A DNA stretch of 64,000 nt from Lichenihabitans sp033947565. Lineage in GTDB: Bacteria; Pseudomonadota; Alphaproteobacteria; Rhizobiales; Beijerinckiaceae. The position numbers and the translations under genes were made by a program. Shown here piece by piece: positions 25,108 to 33,501 of the stretch. Under the pieces are notes generated by a model that saw only the letters and a program-made list of their open reading frames with translations, was not told the origin of the DNA and made no database searches. Position 1 is the stretch's first letter. Every line of letters starts with the position of its first letter. The stretch lies in contig NZ_JARPVX010000011.1 of the NCBI RefSeq assembly GCF_033947565.1, forward strand, positions 1-64,000, in the 5' to 3' direction.

Positions 25108-25895
25108 TGCCCAGGGAACCGGCCGGGGATGGCGAGCGGGCTCGCTCGACCGGTTCCCTGGTCGGGCTCGGTGCCGTAGCTCTGTCTCTCATCGTGGTCC
25201 TGTTGGGGCTCGGCACCTGGCAGATGGTTCGCCGGGTCTGGAAGCTCGATCTGATCGCTCGCGTCGAGGCGCGCGTCCATGCGGCGCCGGCGGCTGCGCC
25301 GGGGCCCGATCAATGGAAGGCCGTTACGGCCTCCGGCGACGAATACCGGCACGTCACCCTGACCGGCACCTTCCTCAACGCCGACGAGACGTTGACCCAA
25401 GCCGTGACCGATTATGGTCCCGGGTTCTGGGTCATCGTGCCGTTGCGGGCGGCGTCGGGCATGACGGTGCTGGTCAACCGTGGCTTCGTGCCATCCGACC
25501 GCGCCGATCCCGCGAGCCGCCCCGACAGCACCGTTGAGGGTGAAACGACTGTGACGGGTCTGCTACGCCTGCCGGAGCCGCATGGCGGCTTCCTGCGTAA
25601 CAATGATCCGGCTACGAACCGCTGGTATTCCCGGGATGTCGCGGCGATCGCGGCTGCGCATGACCTTGGACCCGTGGCTCCCTATTTCATCGATGCCGAT
25701 GGGCCGCCCGATCCGAGCCGTCTGCCTGTCGGCGGGCTGACGGTCGTGCACTTCCCCAACAACCACCTCGTTTATGCGCTGACTTGGTACAGCCTCGCCG
25801 CCATGCTGGCCGCAGCCGTGGCCTGGATCGGGCGGGACGAATGGAAACGGCGTAGCCGTCGCACTCGATCACGCGCGTTGCCTTTCAGCGGCTGA
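25107..25895 (+). CDS. SURF1 family oxidase assembly protein
   Basis: A 262-residue SURF1 protein with membrane helices at both ends (LGAVALSLIVVLLGLGTWQM and YSLAAMLAAAVAWIG) around a periplasmic domain. Conserved points are GTWQ in the first helix, a VLVNRGFVP strand and NNHLVYALTWYSLA at the C-terminal helix. SURF1 helps insert heme into heme-copper oxidases; Paracoccus has a dedicated SURF1 for its quinol oxidase, and position directly after cyoD (one-base overlap) argues for the same job here. It is the last gene of the cyo operon. Confidence 0.95.
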   Translation: MPREPAGDGERARSTGSLVGLGAVALSLIVVLLGLGTWQMVRRVWKLDLIARVEARVHAAPAAAPGPDQWKAVTASGDEYRHVTLTGTFLNADETLTQAVTDYGPGFWVIVPLRAASGMTVLVNRGFVPSDRADPASRPDSTVEGETTVTGLLRLPEPHGGFLRNNDPATNRWYSRDVAAIAAAHDLGPVAPYFIDADGPPDPSRLPVGGLTVVHFPNNHLVYALTWYSLAAMLAAAVAWIGRDEWKRRSRRTRSRALPFSG

Positions 25896-25954
25896 TGGCG
25901 GCAGGCGCCAGCCGAAAGCGTCGGCGGCTCGGGTAATGGTGATTGATGCTCCTC

Positions 25955-25985
25955 ATTCCGGGCAAGCGGAGTGCAGACCCGGAAT
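25955..25985. repeat. short inverted repeat, degraded extragenic palindrome
   Basis: ATTCCGGG (25955-25962) and CCCGGAAT (25978-25985) form an 8-bp stem around a 15-base loop. Further CCGGTTCCGGGTTCGGC sequence at about 26020-26036 resembles additional repeat debris. The whole 277-bp spacer between SURF1 and yggT looks like a worn extragenic repeat cluster with no gene. It may end the cyo transcript, but there is no T-rich tail. Confidence 0.5.
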
Positions 25986-26172
25986 CGGGGAGCTTCAGCG
26001 TCGCAGTCCGGCGCACACCGGTTCCGGGTTCGGCTGCGCCGCCCCGTAATAAGGGTCGGTGGCGGTTCAGGAACAATGCAGGTTGCTATCAAGGTCGGAC
26101 GAAGTTCGACCACCCCGAGAATGCGTCCGCGCCGAGACCGACAGCGGGACTCGGCGGCTTAGCGCTGTGGCC

Positions 26173-26463
26173 TCAAACCACGTTCGGGTAGATGTAGAGC
26201 TGGATGACGTGTTCTACGAACCAGATCAGCAGCAACAGCACGATGGGCGAGATGTCGACGCCACCAAGGTTCGGCAGGATCTTGCGGATCGGCCGTAACA
26301 CGGGCTCCGTCACCGCATTCACGAAGTTCCAGATCGAGCGGACGAGTTCGTTGCGAAAGTTGATGACGTCGAACGCCAGCAGCCACGACATGATGGCCAC
26401 GGCGACAATCACATAGGTGTAGAGCTGCAAGACGACGAACAGCAGGTCGAGGAGGGCGCGCAT
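26173..26463 (-). CDS. YggT family integral membrane protein
   Basis: A 96-residue protein with two membrane segments (LLFVVLQLYTYVIVAVAIMSW and ISPIVLLLLIWFVEHVIQ). The linker holds the YggT signature VTEPVLRPIRKILPNLGGVD. Members are linked to osmotic tolerance and, in plastids, to cytochrome b6 maturation (CCB3), but the bacterial role is unclear. It is convergent with SURF1 and divergent from the secreted protein gene at 26829. Confidence 0.94.
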   Translation of the reverse strand: MRALLDLLFVVLQLYTYVIVAVAIMSWLLAFDVINFRNELVRSIWNFVNAVTEPVLRPIRKILPNLGGVDISPIVLLLLIWFVEHVIQLYIYPNVV

Positions 26464-26828
26464 GGGCGGTCCGGAAAGCCAGGGCTAGACCGGCGCTTGT
26501 GCCCGGCGACATTCTTCTAAGGGGCAGGGTGGGTCGGGGCAACCCCGCCCGGCTTGGCCGACAGGGTGTCCAGGTGTCCGATCAGCAACCCCGACGCCGC
26601 TTCGCCTTTTAAAGCGAGCCGGAGGGCTACGAGAGCTGACCGTGGTTTCCCTTACCTGGGTGGCCTTATCGCCGCCGACCGGTGGCTTCGGCACATGGGC
26701 CTGCTGTTATGCAACACCTGCCGGGTGTCTTGCGTCGAGTGTCGGCGAGCCCGACTTCGAGGCTGACGCCTTCCGGTGCAGCCGATAGGGTCGAGAACTT
26801 GAAGCCTGTTCGGATTAGTCTTTCCCCC
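26464..26828. other. 365-bp spacer without recognised gene
   Basis: Short open frames exist but have no protein-like sequence. A GC-rich hairpin (GGGTCGGGG, loop CAA, CCCCGCCC) lies at 26531-26550. The region separates divergently transcribed yggT and the secreted-protein gene, so promoters for both are expected here. I see no tRNA or known small-RNA motif. Confidence 0.5.
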
Positions 26829-27665
26829 ATGCGTGGCTTTCTGGTTTTTGCGGCCTGCCTGCTCCCCACCGTCGCGCTGGCGCAACTCGACCTGTCGGGT
26901 GCCACAGCGCCGGCACCGGCCGGGACGGTGGTGACGCCGGCTCCCGCCAAGCCCAAGGCCCCTCGGCCCCCAAGGGTCGTGCCGGCCGCACCGCCGGCCG
27001 AGTCGACCTTGGGTGGCAAGACGCTGTCGCTGAACGGCGGACGCAGTCAGGTCACCTTCGCGCCGCGCGACAAGACGGTCGACGTGGCGCGGCTGCTGCT
27101 GGCCGGGCACAAGATTTCCAACGGCCGGGATGAATGTCAGGTCGACGTGTCGGGCATGCCGCTCAGGCTCACGCCACTCGACAAGGCAAATGGCCTCGTC
27201 CGCTATGCGATCCCGTTGTCGGCCTGTCCGCTCAGCTTCGATGTTCTGAGCGGCGCCATCGTGACCCACGCGGATGCGGCGACCTGCAGCTTCAAGGAGG
27301 CCGACTGCCAAGCGGCCGTTGTGGGGCTGTGGGGTGCGCAGCCGGGCGACATCGGGGCCGATCAGGTCAAAGCGATCGAACGCGACCGCACGGCGGCCGA
27401 AAAGGAGGTCCGAGCCGCCTATAAGGCGCTCGTATCCTCCACCAAGGACCGCGCCGTCATCAAGGATTACGCGAGCGATCAGGCAGGGTTCTCGTCGCAC
27501 CGCGAGGAAGCCTGCCGGGATTACATCGGCGAGTCCCGGCATGGGTTCTGCGCGGCCCGCCTCACCCAGGCTCGGGCCACATCGCTTGAGGCCGCGCTGG
27601 TCGTGGCGCAGGCCGCCAAGGAGGAGCGCCGCCGCAAGCGGGCAGGGCGCAACGGCCGGCGCTAG
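26829..27665 (+). CDS. secreted hypothetical protein with LprI-like C-terminal region
   Basis: A 278-residue protein starting at ATG 26829 with a clear signal peptide (FLVFAACLLPTVALA). A Pro/Ala-rich linker follows at about residues 20-58. The middle domain (about 60-180) has paired cysteines at DECQVDV, ACPLSF, TCSF and DCQA. The last 90 residues are helical and charged, with ACRDYIGESRHGFCAARLTQARATSLE, a layout like the lysozyme-inhibitor LprI/DUF1311 domain. That assignment is tentative. It ends in a basic tail KEERRRKRAGRNGRR. It is convergent with the FAH gene. Confidence 0.78.
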   Translation: MRGFLVFAACLLPTVALAQLDLSGATAPAPAGTVVTPAPAKPKAPRPPRVVPAAPPAESTLGGKTLSLNGGRSQVTFAPRDKTVDVARLLLAGHKISNGRDECQVDVSGMPLRLTPLDKANGLVRYAIPLSACPLSFDVLSGAIVTHADAATCSFKEADCQAAVVGLWGAQPGDIGADQVKAIERDRTAAEKEVRAAYKALVSSTKDRAVIKDYASDQAGFSSHREEACRDYIGESRHGFCAARLTQARATSLEAALVVAQAAKEERRRKRAGRNGRR

Positions 27666-27687
27666 TCAGGCGCCGGCCGTCGCGCGA

Positions 27688-28548
27688 TCAGGCGGCCGCC
27701 TTCGACCAGGCCACAACGCTCTGTTTCTGGGCGCCGAGCCCGTCGATGCCGAGAGCCATCGTGTCGCCCGGCTTGAGGAAACGCGGCGGCTTCATGCCCA
27801 TCCCGACCCCGGGCGGCGTCCCGGTGGTGATGACGTCGCCAGCCTCCAGCACCATGAAATGCGACAGATAGGAGACGATCTTCTTGACGTCGAAGATCAT
27901 CGTGCCGGTGGTGCCGGTCTGGCAGCGCTGTTCGTTCACGTCGAGCCACATGCCGAGTTGGCCGACGTCGGCGATCTCGTCGGCCGTCACCAGCCAGGGG
28001 CCGAGCGGTCCGAAGGTGGCGCAACCCTTGCCCTTCATCCACTGGCCGCCGCGCTCGATCTGGTATTCGCGCTCCGACACATCGTTGCAGATGCAATAGC
28101 CCGCCACATGGGCCGGCACCTCGGCCTCGGTGATGTACGAGGTCCGGGAGCCGATCACGATGGCGAGTTCCACCTCCCAGTCGCTCTTTTCCGAGCCGCG
28201 CGGCAGCATGACAGCGTCGTAAGGGCCGACGATGCAGTTCGGGGCCTTGTTGAAGAGGATCGGCTCCTTCGGGATCGGCATGTTGGATTCGGCCGCGTGG
28301 TCGGCATAGTTCAGCCCGACGGCAATGAAATTGCAGGGCCGGGCCACGCAGGCGCCGATCCGCGGTGATCCGTCCACCTTGGGCAACGTGTCGACCGCGA
28401 GGTTGCGCAGCCGGTCCAGCGTCGCGGGCCCGAGATTGTCGCCGCCGAGGTCGCCCGTCAGCACCTGGCTGAGGTCGCGGATGGTGCCCTGCGGGTCGAG
28501 CAGCCCTGGCTTCTCGTGTCCGACCTCACCGTAGCGCAACAGCTTCAT
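27688..28548 (-). CDS. fumarylacetoacetate hydrolase family protein
   Basis: A 286-residue enzyme of the FAH superfamily. The N-terminal region carries KLLRYGEVG and the catalytic domain shows IAVGLNYADHAAE, the metal-ligand segment WEVELAIVIG, CNDVSEREYQ and TTGTPPGVGMGM. Members cleave C-C bonds of beta-diketo acids (fumarylpyruvate, acylpyruvates) or related compounds using Mg or Mn. The closest type by motif is the group often named 2-hydroxyhepta-2,4-diene-1,7-dioate isomerase or ureidoglycolate lyase, but the substrate is not determined. No aromatic degradation genes are adjacent. The start abuts the divergent membrane-protein gene. Confidence 0.93.
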   Translation of the reverse strand: MKLLRYGEVGHEKPGLLDPQGTIRDLSQVLTGDLGGDNLGPATLDRLRNLAVDTLPKVDGSPRIGACVARPCNFIAVGLNYADHAAESNMPIPKEPILFNKAPNCIVGPYDAVMLPRGSEKSDWEVELAIVIGSRTSYITEAEVPAHVAGYCICNDVSEREYQIERGGQWMKGKGCATFGPLGPWLVTADEIADVGQLGMWLDVNEQRCQTGTTGTMIFDVKKIVSYLSHFMVLEAGDVITTGTPPGVGMGMKPPRFLKPGDTMALGIDGLGAQKQSVVAWSKAAA

Positions 28549-28651
28549 GGTCCGTCTCCCGTCCTGTGGGGCCTTTCGAGCCCGGCCCGTTTACCCGAAC
28601 TTCGTGGCTCGACGGCATGGTGGGGGTCAAGCCCGAACCTGGACGCCCGCC

Positions 28652-30475
28652 TTGAGCCTCAGCCTCGTCGACCAGAGCGATGCCGCGTCGCGCGTCGGCC
28701 GTCATGCTCTGTTCGGCCCCATGCTGGCCGCCTGTGCCCTGGCTGTGCTGGTGATGGCGCCCCAGGCCTGGTCCGTTGCCAGCCGGGGCACGTTCCTCGA
28801 TCCCGACGATGCCCTGCGCACCGTGGAGATCCGCGACTTCCTGGCCGGCCAGTCCTGGTTCGACATGGTGCCGCACCGTTTGTCGCCCGGCCACCCCTTC
28901 GCGATGCACTGGTCGCGCCTCGTCGATGCACCGTTGGCCGCGCTAAACTGGGCGTTCGGACGGGTGATGCCCGCCGATGCGGCCGAACGGGCCATGCGGA
29001 TCGTGGTGCCGATCGGCTTGTTCCTCCTGGCGCTTTGGGCGATCCTGCGCATCACGGCGCGCCTCGCCGGACGCGCCGCGCTGTTGCCGGCCGGGCTGTT
29101 GTTCGCCTCCTCGACGGAACTGATGGCCAATTTTTTGCCGGGTCACATCCACCACCATGGGCTGCAAGCCATGCTGCTGCTCGGCGCGGTTTTGGCGCTG
29201 ATGCGCGTTTCCGCGCCAAAGCGCGTTCCAACGCCGAAGGGGCAGCTACGGCATGGGGCGCTGGCCGGCGGACTTGCGGTGGTGTCGCTCGGCATCGGCC
29301 TGCAGAACCTGCCTTTCGTGGTCGGCATCACCGGTGTGGTGCTGGGGCTCTGGGTGGTGCGGGGCCGTCCGCAGGCGCGGGGCCTCGCGGGGTTCGGGCT
29401 CGGCCTTATGGCGGCGGTGCCGGTGTTCTGCCTCGACGTGGCGCCCCACCACTATGCGATTGTGGCCTGCGACGCCTTCTCGATCGCCCATGTCGTCGCT
29501 GCTGGCGCGACGGCGGTGTTGTGTCTGCTGTTAGCAGGGCTATCGGAGCGGCTGCCGCGTCCCGCCAGCCGCGCCATCGCGGTCGGCTGCGGCGGGGCCT
29601 CGATCGTGGTCGGGCTTGCCTGGGGGTTCCCGACCTGCCTCGGCGATCCCATGGCGGGCGTCGATCCCTTGCTGCGTCGGGAATGGCTCGATGGGGTCGG
29701 TGAGGCCCTGCCGTTGTCCCGGCTGATCGCGGCATCGTGGCCCGAAGGGATGGCTCTGCTGCTCACGCTTGCGGGCGGTCTCGGCGCGACCGTCCTGGCG
29801 ACCGTCGCGGCCAGGCCCGATCGGCATGCAGGCTGGCTGGGCCTGCTGGTCTTGGCGAGCATCGGCGTGGCGGGCACGCTCTGGCAGGTGAGGGTGGCGG
29901 CCTCGACGGCGGCGCTGCTGGTTCCGGGCTCGGCCTGGCTGGTCGGGCAGGTGTTCGAGCGCGCCAGCCGGCGGCCCGGGCGGCCGGCCCTGCTGCTCGC
30001 GGTTGTGAGTGGTGTGATGCTCGGCGGATCGGGATGGAGCGCCATGGCCGGCTTGGGGGCCCGGCACGGTTCAGGTGCGGCCGCCGCGGCGCGGCCCGCC
30101 GACTGCTTCGATCCCGCCGCCTTTGCGGGGCTGGCGGCGCTGCCGCCAGGGCTCGTGCTGTCCAGCATCGATCCCGGCTCGGCACTCCTGGCCTATACCG
30201 GCCACACGGTGCTGGCCGCCCCCTATCATCGCAACACCTACGGCAATCGGCTGTCGCTGCTGGCCCTGGCGGCACTGCCCGAGGCCAGCCTGCCGATGCT
30301 GCGGCAAGCGGGCGTGCGCTATCTGGCGCTGTGCCGTGCCTCGAACGAAACGGCCGAGACCGTGGCGACCCACCCGGATAGCCTGTCGGCGCGCCTCATG
30401 GCCGGTCAGGTGCCCCCCGGCCTGACGCGGCTCGGCGGCGATCGGGACACCTACCTGATCTGGCAGGTCGATTGA
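28652..30475 (+). CDS. polytopic membrane protein, GT-C glycosyltransferase-like
   Basis: A protein of about 607 residues if started at the TTG at 28652; the frame is open back to 28547 but that part looks non-coding and would overlap the FAH start. It has about 11-13 hydrophobic segments and a soluble C-terminal domain (about residues 480-607). The first periplasmic loop contains DPDDALRTVEIRDFLAGQSW and MHWSRLVDAPLA. An acidic pair in this loop is the hallmark of GT-C lipid-sugar transferases such as STT3 and ArnT relatives. The C-terminal domain, with SSIDPGSALLAYTGH and an RNTYGN segment, is also seen in such proteins. Activity and substrate are unproven. Confidence 0.75.
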   Translation: MSLSLVDQSDAASRVGRHALFGPMLAACALAVLVMAPQAWSVASRGTFLDPDDALRTVEIRDFLAGQSWFDMVPHRLSPGHPFAMHWSRLVDAPLAALNWAFGRVMPADAAERAMRIVVPIGLFLLALWAILRITARLAGRAALLPAGLLFASSTELMANFLPGHIHHHGLQAMLLLGAVLALMRVSAPKRVPTPKGQLRHGALAGGLAVVSLGIGLQNLPFVVGITGVVLGLWVVRGRPQARGLAGFGLGLMAAVPVFCLDVAPHHYAIVACDAFSIAHVVAAGATAVLCLLLAGLSERLPRPASRAIAVGCGGASIVVGLAWGFPTCLGDPMAGVDPLLRREWLDGVGEALPLSRLIAASWPEGMALLLTLAGGLGATVLATVAARPDRHAGWLGLLVLASIGVAGTLWQVRVAASTAALLVPGSAWLVGQVFERASRRPGRPALLLAVVSGVMLGGSGWSAMAGLGARHGSGAAAAARPADCFDPAAFAGLAALPPGLVLSSIDPGSALLAYTGHTVLAAPYHRNTYGNRLSLLALAALPEASLPMLRQAGVRYLALCRASNETAETVATHPDSLSARLMAGQVPPGLTRLGGDRDTYLIWQVD

Positions 30476-30482
30476 ACCTCGC

Positions 30483-31382
30483 TCAGCCGGGTTCCAGTAG
30501 GCCGAACACGGCCACCAGCGCCACGGCCATGATGCCCAACCCGATCTCCGTCAGCGTTGCGCCGCGGATGCGGTTCATCGCCCGGCCATCCCCGCGGATC
30601 CACTGACGGAGAAAGCCGTAACGGTTGAGGAGAGCCAGGGCCGTCATCAACAGAGCGCAGGCGATCTTTAGGGCCAGCAACGTTCTGTAGGGCGAAGCGT
30701 CGGTCCACGACAAACCACCGGGCCCCGACGCATGGCCAAGCACCAGCGCGGCATTGATGGCGCCGGTGGCCAACACCCCGGCAACAGCCGCGTGCCCGAC
30801 GGTCGAGAAGCGCCGCAGCGCCAGCACGGCGTCGCCATGCGTATCCCGTGCCGCCTCGGCCAGGATGGGGAAGAGCAGCGGGAGCGACCCGAGCCAGAAG
30901 CCAGCCGCCAGCAGGTGCAGCCACGTCGCTCCGCGCTGCAGCAGCCCGGGCACGCCGGCCCGCATGGCGGCATGCCCGCCGGCCGCGACACCCGCCAGCA
31001 ACAGGCCCGCCACGACCGCCGTCGCGGCCGTGCGCCCGGGCAGGCGTCCGAGCGACAGACCGAGCAGGGCCGCCGCCGCAACCGCTTGGGCGACCCAGAG
31101 CGGCCCGAGATTCGTCTCAAACAACACGTCTGCGAGGCGTCCGGGCGTCAGCGCATCGGCCCACAGGCCGCCGAGCGCCGCCGCCTGCAGCGGCAGGGAG
31201 GCCGCGACACTGAGGGCCGCAGTGGCGGCGGCCAACACCTGCCAGGGTCGGAAGCGTGGCTCGAGCCGATACCGCAAGGCCGGCGGCACCAGCACGCCGC
31301 TATAGATCCCACCGCCCCACAGCATGAGCGTCGGGACGTCGCGCAGCCAGCGGACGACGGCCATTCCCGTGTCGATCTCCAT
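30483..31382 (-). CDS. copD: CopD family copper-resistance membrane protein
   Basis: A 299-residue protein with eight predicted helices. The CopD signature is in TWLHLLAAGFWLGSLPLLFPIL, and RRFSTVGHAAVAGVLATGAINA follows as usual. CopD proteins are linked to copper import or resistance and usually pair with CopC. No copC is visible here, and a lipoprotein gene follows instead. It is convergent with the GT-C-like gene, 7 bp between stops. Confidence 0.9.
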   Translation of the reverse strand: MEIDTGMAVVRWLRDVPTLMLWGGGIYSGVLVPPALRYRLEPRFRPWQVLAAATAALSVAASLPLQAAALGGLWADALTPGRLADVLFETNLGPLWVAQAVAAAALLGLSLGRLPGRTAATAVVAGLLLAGVAAGGHAAMRAGVPGLLQRGATWLHLLAAGFWLGSLPLLFPILAEAARDTHGDAVLALRRFSTVGHAAVAGVLATGAINAALVLGHASGPGGLSWTDASPYRTLLALKIACALLMTALALLNRYGFLRQWIRGDGRAMNRIRGATLTEIGLGIMAVALVAVFGLLEPG

Positions 31383-31433
31383 GCCGCTCCCCGGCAGCGA
31401 CGCCGTTGCTACGGCCGCGAAGCCGCCGATGCC

Positions 31434-31874
31434 TCACACCTGGACGACGCTGACCGGTACCGCTCCGACGCCGGCCGTCGGATGGCGCAGATCGACGTCG
31501 ACGCGCCAATGGACGATGAAATGCGAAGCCGAAGGGCGGTACAGCCCCACCACATCTTCCGTGGTGTAGGCCAGGTGGCAGACCTGCCCCACACGGCAGC
31601 CACCGCCGATGCTGCCGGCCAGCGCCGGTATACCGAGGGAACTGCTGGCGAGCGCCGCCTTGACGCAGGCGGTCTCGCCCGCTTCCGTGCGCTTGTCGCA
31701 TTGCGACAGGGCGCGTTCGATTGAGGTTCGGGGCGCGTCGACCGTATTCTCGATGCGCAGCACGTCCGGCACCGGCACCTTGGGCAGGTCGGACACCAGG
31801 GGCAAGGTTTCGAGCGTCGAACAGGCCGCGAGCCAAAGGCACGGCAGCAGCAGGAGGGCGGTTCGGAGGTTCAA
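31434..31874 (-). CDS. hypothetical lipoprotein
   Basis: A 146-residue protein starting at a TTG at 31874 that overlaps the stop of the SRAP gene as TTGA. The N-terminus is a lipoprotein signal with lipobox LAAC at Cys18. The mature part has four more cysteines, in SQCDKR, TACVKA, GGCRVG and QVCHLA, suggesting disulfides. No family is recognised. The preceding open frame continues upstream through the SRAP gene in another frame and is not coding. Confidence 0.72.
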   Translation of the reverse strand: MNLRTALLLLPCLWLAACSTLETLPLVSDLPKVPVPDVLRIENTVDAPRTSIERALSQCDKRTEAGETACVKAALASSSLGIPALAGSIGGGCRVGQVCHLAYTTEDVVGLYRPSASHFIVHWRVDVDLRHPTAGVGAVPVSVVQV

Positions 31875-32542
31875 GCTACGGCTTCCGTCAAGCTGGGGTC
31901 GTCGTCGTCCTGTCCGGTGCGGTTGACGCGATCGGTGACGATCCATTGCCGCAGCGCATCGGCCGCCGCGGGTCGCAACATGGCCGCATCCGCGCGACCG
32001 CTCAGCCAGGCGTCGAACCCATCGGGGGTCAGCAGCACCGGCATGCGGTCGTGATAGGGCACCATCCAGTCGCTGGCGTCCGACACGACGATGGTTGCGG
32101 ACAGGATCTCGGCGCCGGTGTCGGGGTCGCGCCAACGGTCCCACAATCCTGCGAAACCCAGCACGGGGCTCCCGTCGCCGGCCGTGAACAGGTGCGGCAC
32201 GCGGGCTCCCTTCGGGCCTGTCCATTCGTAGAACCCGGAAGCCGGCACGATGCATCGGCGCTGCCGGAAGGCGTCGCGGAACATCGGCTTCGCGGCCACC
32301 GTTTCGGCCCGGGCGTTGAAGGTGGCCGGCACGTCGCGCAGGGTCTTCGACCACCAGGCCGGCACAAGACCCCACCGCATCCGCACCAGCTCGCGGCGGC
32401 CTTCGCGGTCGAGCCGCACCACGTCGATGGTGGTGGTGGGCGCGATATTATAGCGGGGTTGCAGGTTCAGCGGCGTGCCGATGACGGACAGGAACCGGTG
32501 CACCTCTGCCCAGGTGTAATGTTGCGTGAAGCGGCCGCACAT
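31871..32542 (-). CDS. SOS response-associated peptidase (SRAP/YedK-HMCES family)
   Basis: A 223-residue SRAP domain protein. It begins MCGRF, so Cys2 becomes the N-terminal nucleophile after methionine removal and can form a thiazolidine link with abasic sites in single-stranded DNA. Other conserved points are RYNIAPT, RWGLVPAWW, NARAETVAAKP, PASGFYEW and YHDRMPVLL with the catalytic His. It shields abasic sites in replication. Downstream it is coupled to the lipoprotein gene. It is divergent from a CBS-domain gene; no LexA box was identified in the 124-bp spacer. Confidence 0.95.
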   Translation of the reverse strand: MCGRFTQHYTWAEVHRFLSVIGTPLNLQPRYNIAPTTTIDVVRLDREGRRELVRMRWGLVPAWWSKTLRDVPATFNARAETVAAKPMFRDAFRQRRCIVPASGFYEWTGPKGARVPHLFTAGDGSPVLGFAGLWDRWRDPDTGAEILSATIVVSDASDWMVPYHDRMPVLLTPDGFDAWLSGRADAAMLRPAAADALRQWIVTDRVNRTGQDDDDPSLTEAVA

Positions 32543-32666
32543 GCGGGGACCATGCTCCGTCGTGGCTGGGATGTCGAGGGAGGAACGGCTTGCGCCGTCC
32601 CTGGGGGGCGCCTAGCCTGAGGTGTCACCGCGTCGCAGAACGCGGGCCAGCAGCCAGGAGGATGCA

Positions 32667-33101
32667 ATGACCTTATCGGTTATTCTCGCGGCGAAGGGCC
32701 GCGACGTCACCACCACCATGCCGGACCGGACTTTGCGCGACACCGTGCGGACGCTCGGTCGCGAGCGCATCGGCGCTATCGTGGTGGTGGACGGCGAACG
32801 CCGTGTTCACGGCATCGTATCGGAGCGCGACATCATCCGGGCGGTGGCGGCCCGCGACCTGACGGTGCTGGACGATCCGGTGTCGGGCCACATGACCACC
32901 CGGGTCGAGACCGCGACGCCCGACAGCGGCGTGATCGAAGCGTTGGCCCGCATGACGGCGGGGCGTTTCCGACATCTGCCGGTCGTCGAGGACGGCCGGC
33001 TCGCGGGGCTCGTGTCGATCGGCGACCTCGTCAAATACCGCTTGTCCGAGATGGAAACCGAGAATCAGGCCATGCGGGACTACATCACCGCGGTCGCCTG
33101 A
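32667..33101 (+). CDS. CBS-domain protein
   Basis: A 144-residue protein made of two CBS motifs (about residues 8-65 and 75-132). The ATG at 32667 follows a clear CAGGAGG ribosome binding site. Motifs are IVSERDIIRAVA in the first CBS and RFRHLPVVEDGRLAGLVSIGDLVK in the second. Such stand-alone pairs bind adenosine nucleotides and sense energy state, but the partner is unknown. It is convergent with hisI. Confidence 0.94.
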   Translation: MTLSVILAAKGRDVTTTMPDRTLRDTVRTLGRERIGAIVVVDGERRVHGIVSERDIIRAVAARDLTVLDDPVSGHMTTRVETATPDSGVIEALARMTAGRFRHLPVVEDGRLAGLVSIGDLVKYRLSEMETENQAMRDYITAVA

Positions 33102-33111
33102 ACCCCCGGCC

Positions 33112-33501
33112 TCAGCCCAGCATCTCCAGCCGCGGCGCCGACCCGGGCGTGGTCGCGACCCGACGATAGAAGCAGGAATGGCGGCCGGTATGGCAGGCAC
33201 CGCCGTCGCCGCCGACCGTGACGCGCGCCACGAGGGCGTCCTGGTCGCAATCGGTGCGCAATTCCAGCAGCCGTTGCGTCTGGCCGGAGGTGTCGCCCTT
33301 GCGCCAGAGCGCATCGCGGGATCGCGACCAATAGGTCATCACGCCGGTGTCCAGCGTCGCGTCGAGCGCCGCCTGGTTCATGTAGGCCACCATCAGCACC
33401 GTTCCGGTGCTGGCTTCCGTGGTGACACAGACGATGAGGCCCTGGGCATCGAAGCGGGGCGTGAAGGACGCGCCTTCCTCGAGAACCCTATCATGGCTCA
33501 T
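33112..33501 (-). CDS. hisI: phosphoribosyl-AMP cyclohydrolase
   Basis: A 129-residue monofunctional HisI, step three of histidine synthesis. The ATG at 33501 overlaps the folE stop as ATGA. Metal-binding and family motifs are DCDQDALVARV and ACHTGRHSCFYR, with MTYWSRSRDALWRKGDTSG before them. HisE is not fused, which is usual in alphaproteobacteria. The coupling to folE makes sense chemically because both enzymes open purine rings, though the pathways differ. Confidence 0.96.
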   Translation of the reverse strand: MSHDRVLEEGASFTPRFDAQGLIVCVTTEASTGTVLMVAYMNQAALDATLDTGVMTYWSRSRDALWRKGDTSGQTQRLLELRTDCDQDALVARVTVGGDGGACHTGRHSCFYRRVATTPGSAPRLEMLG

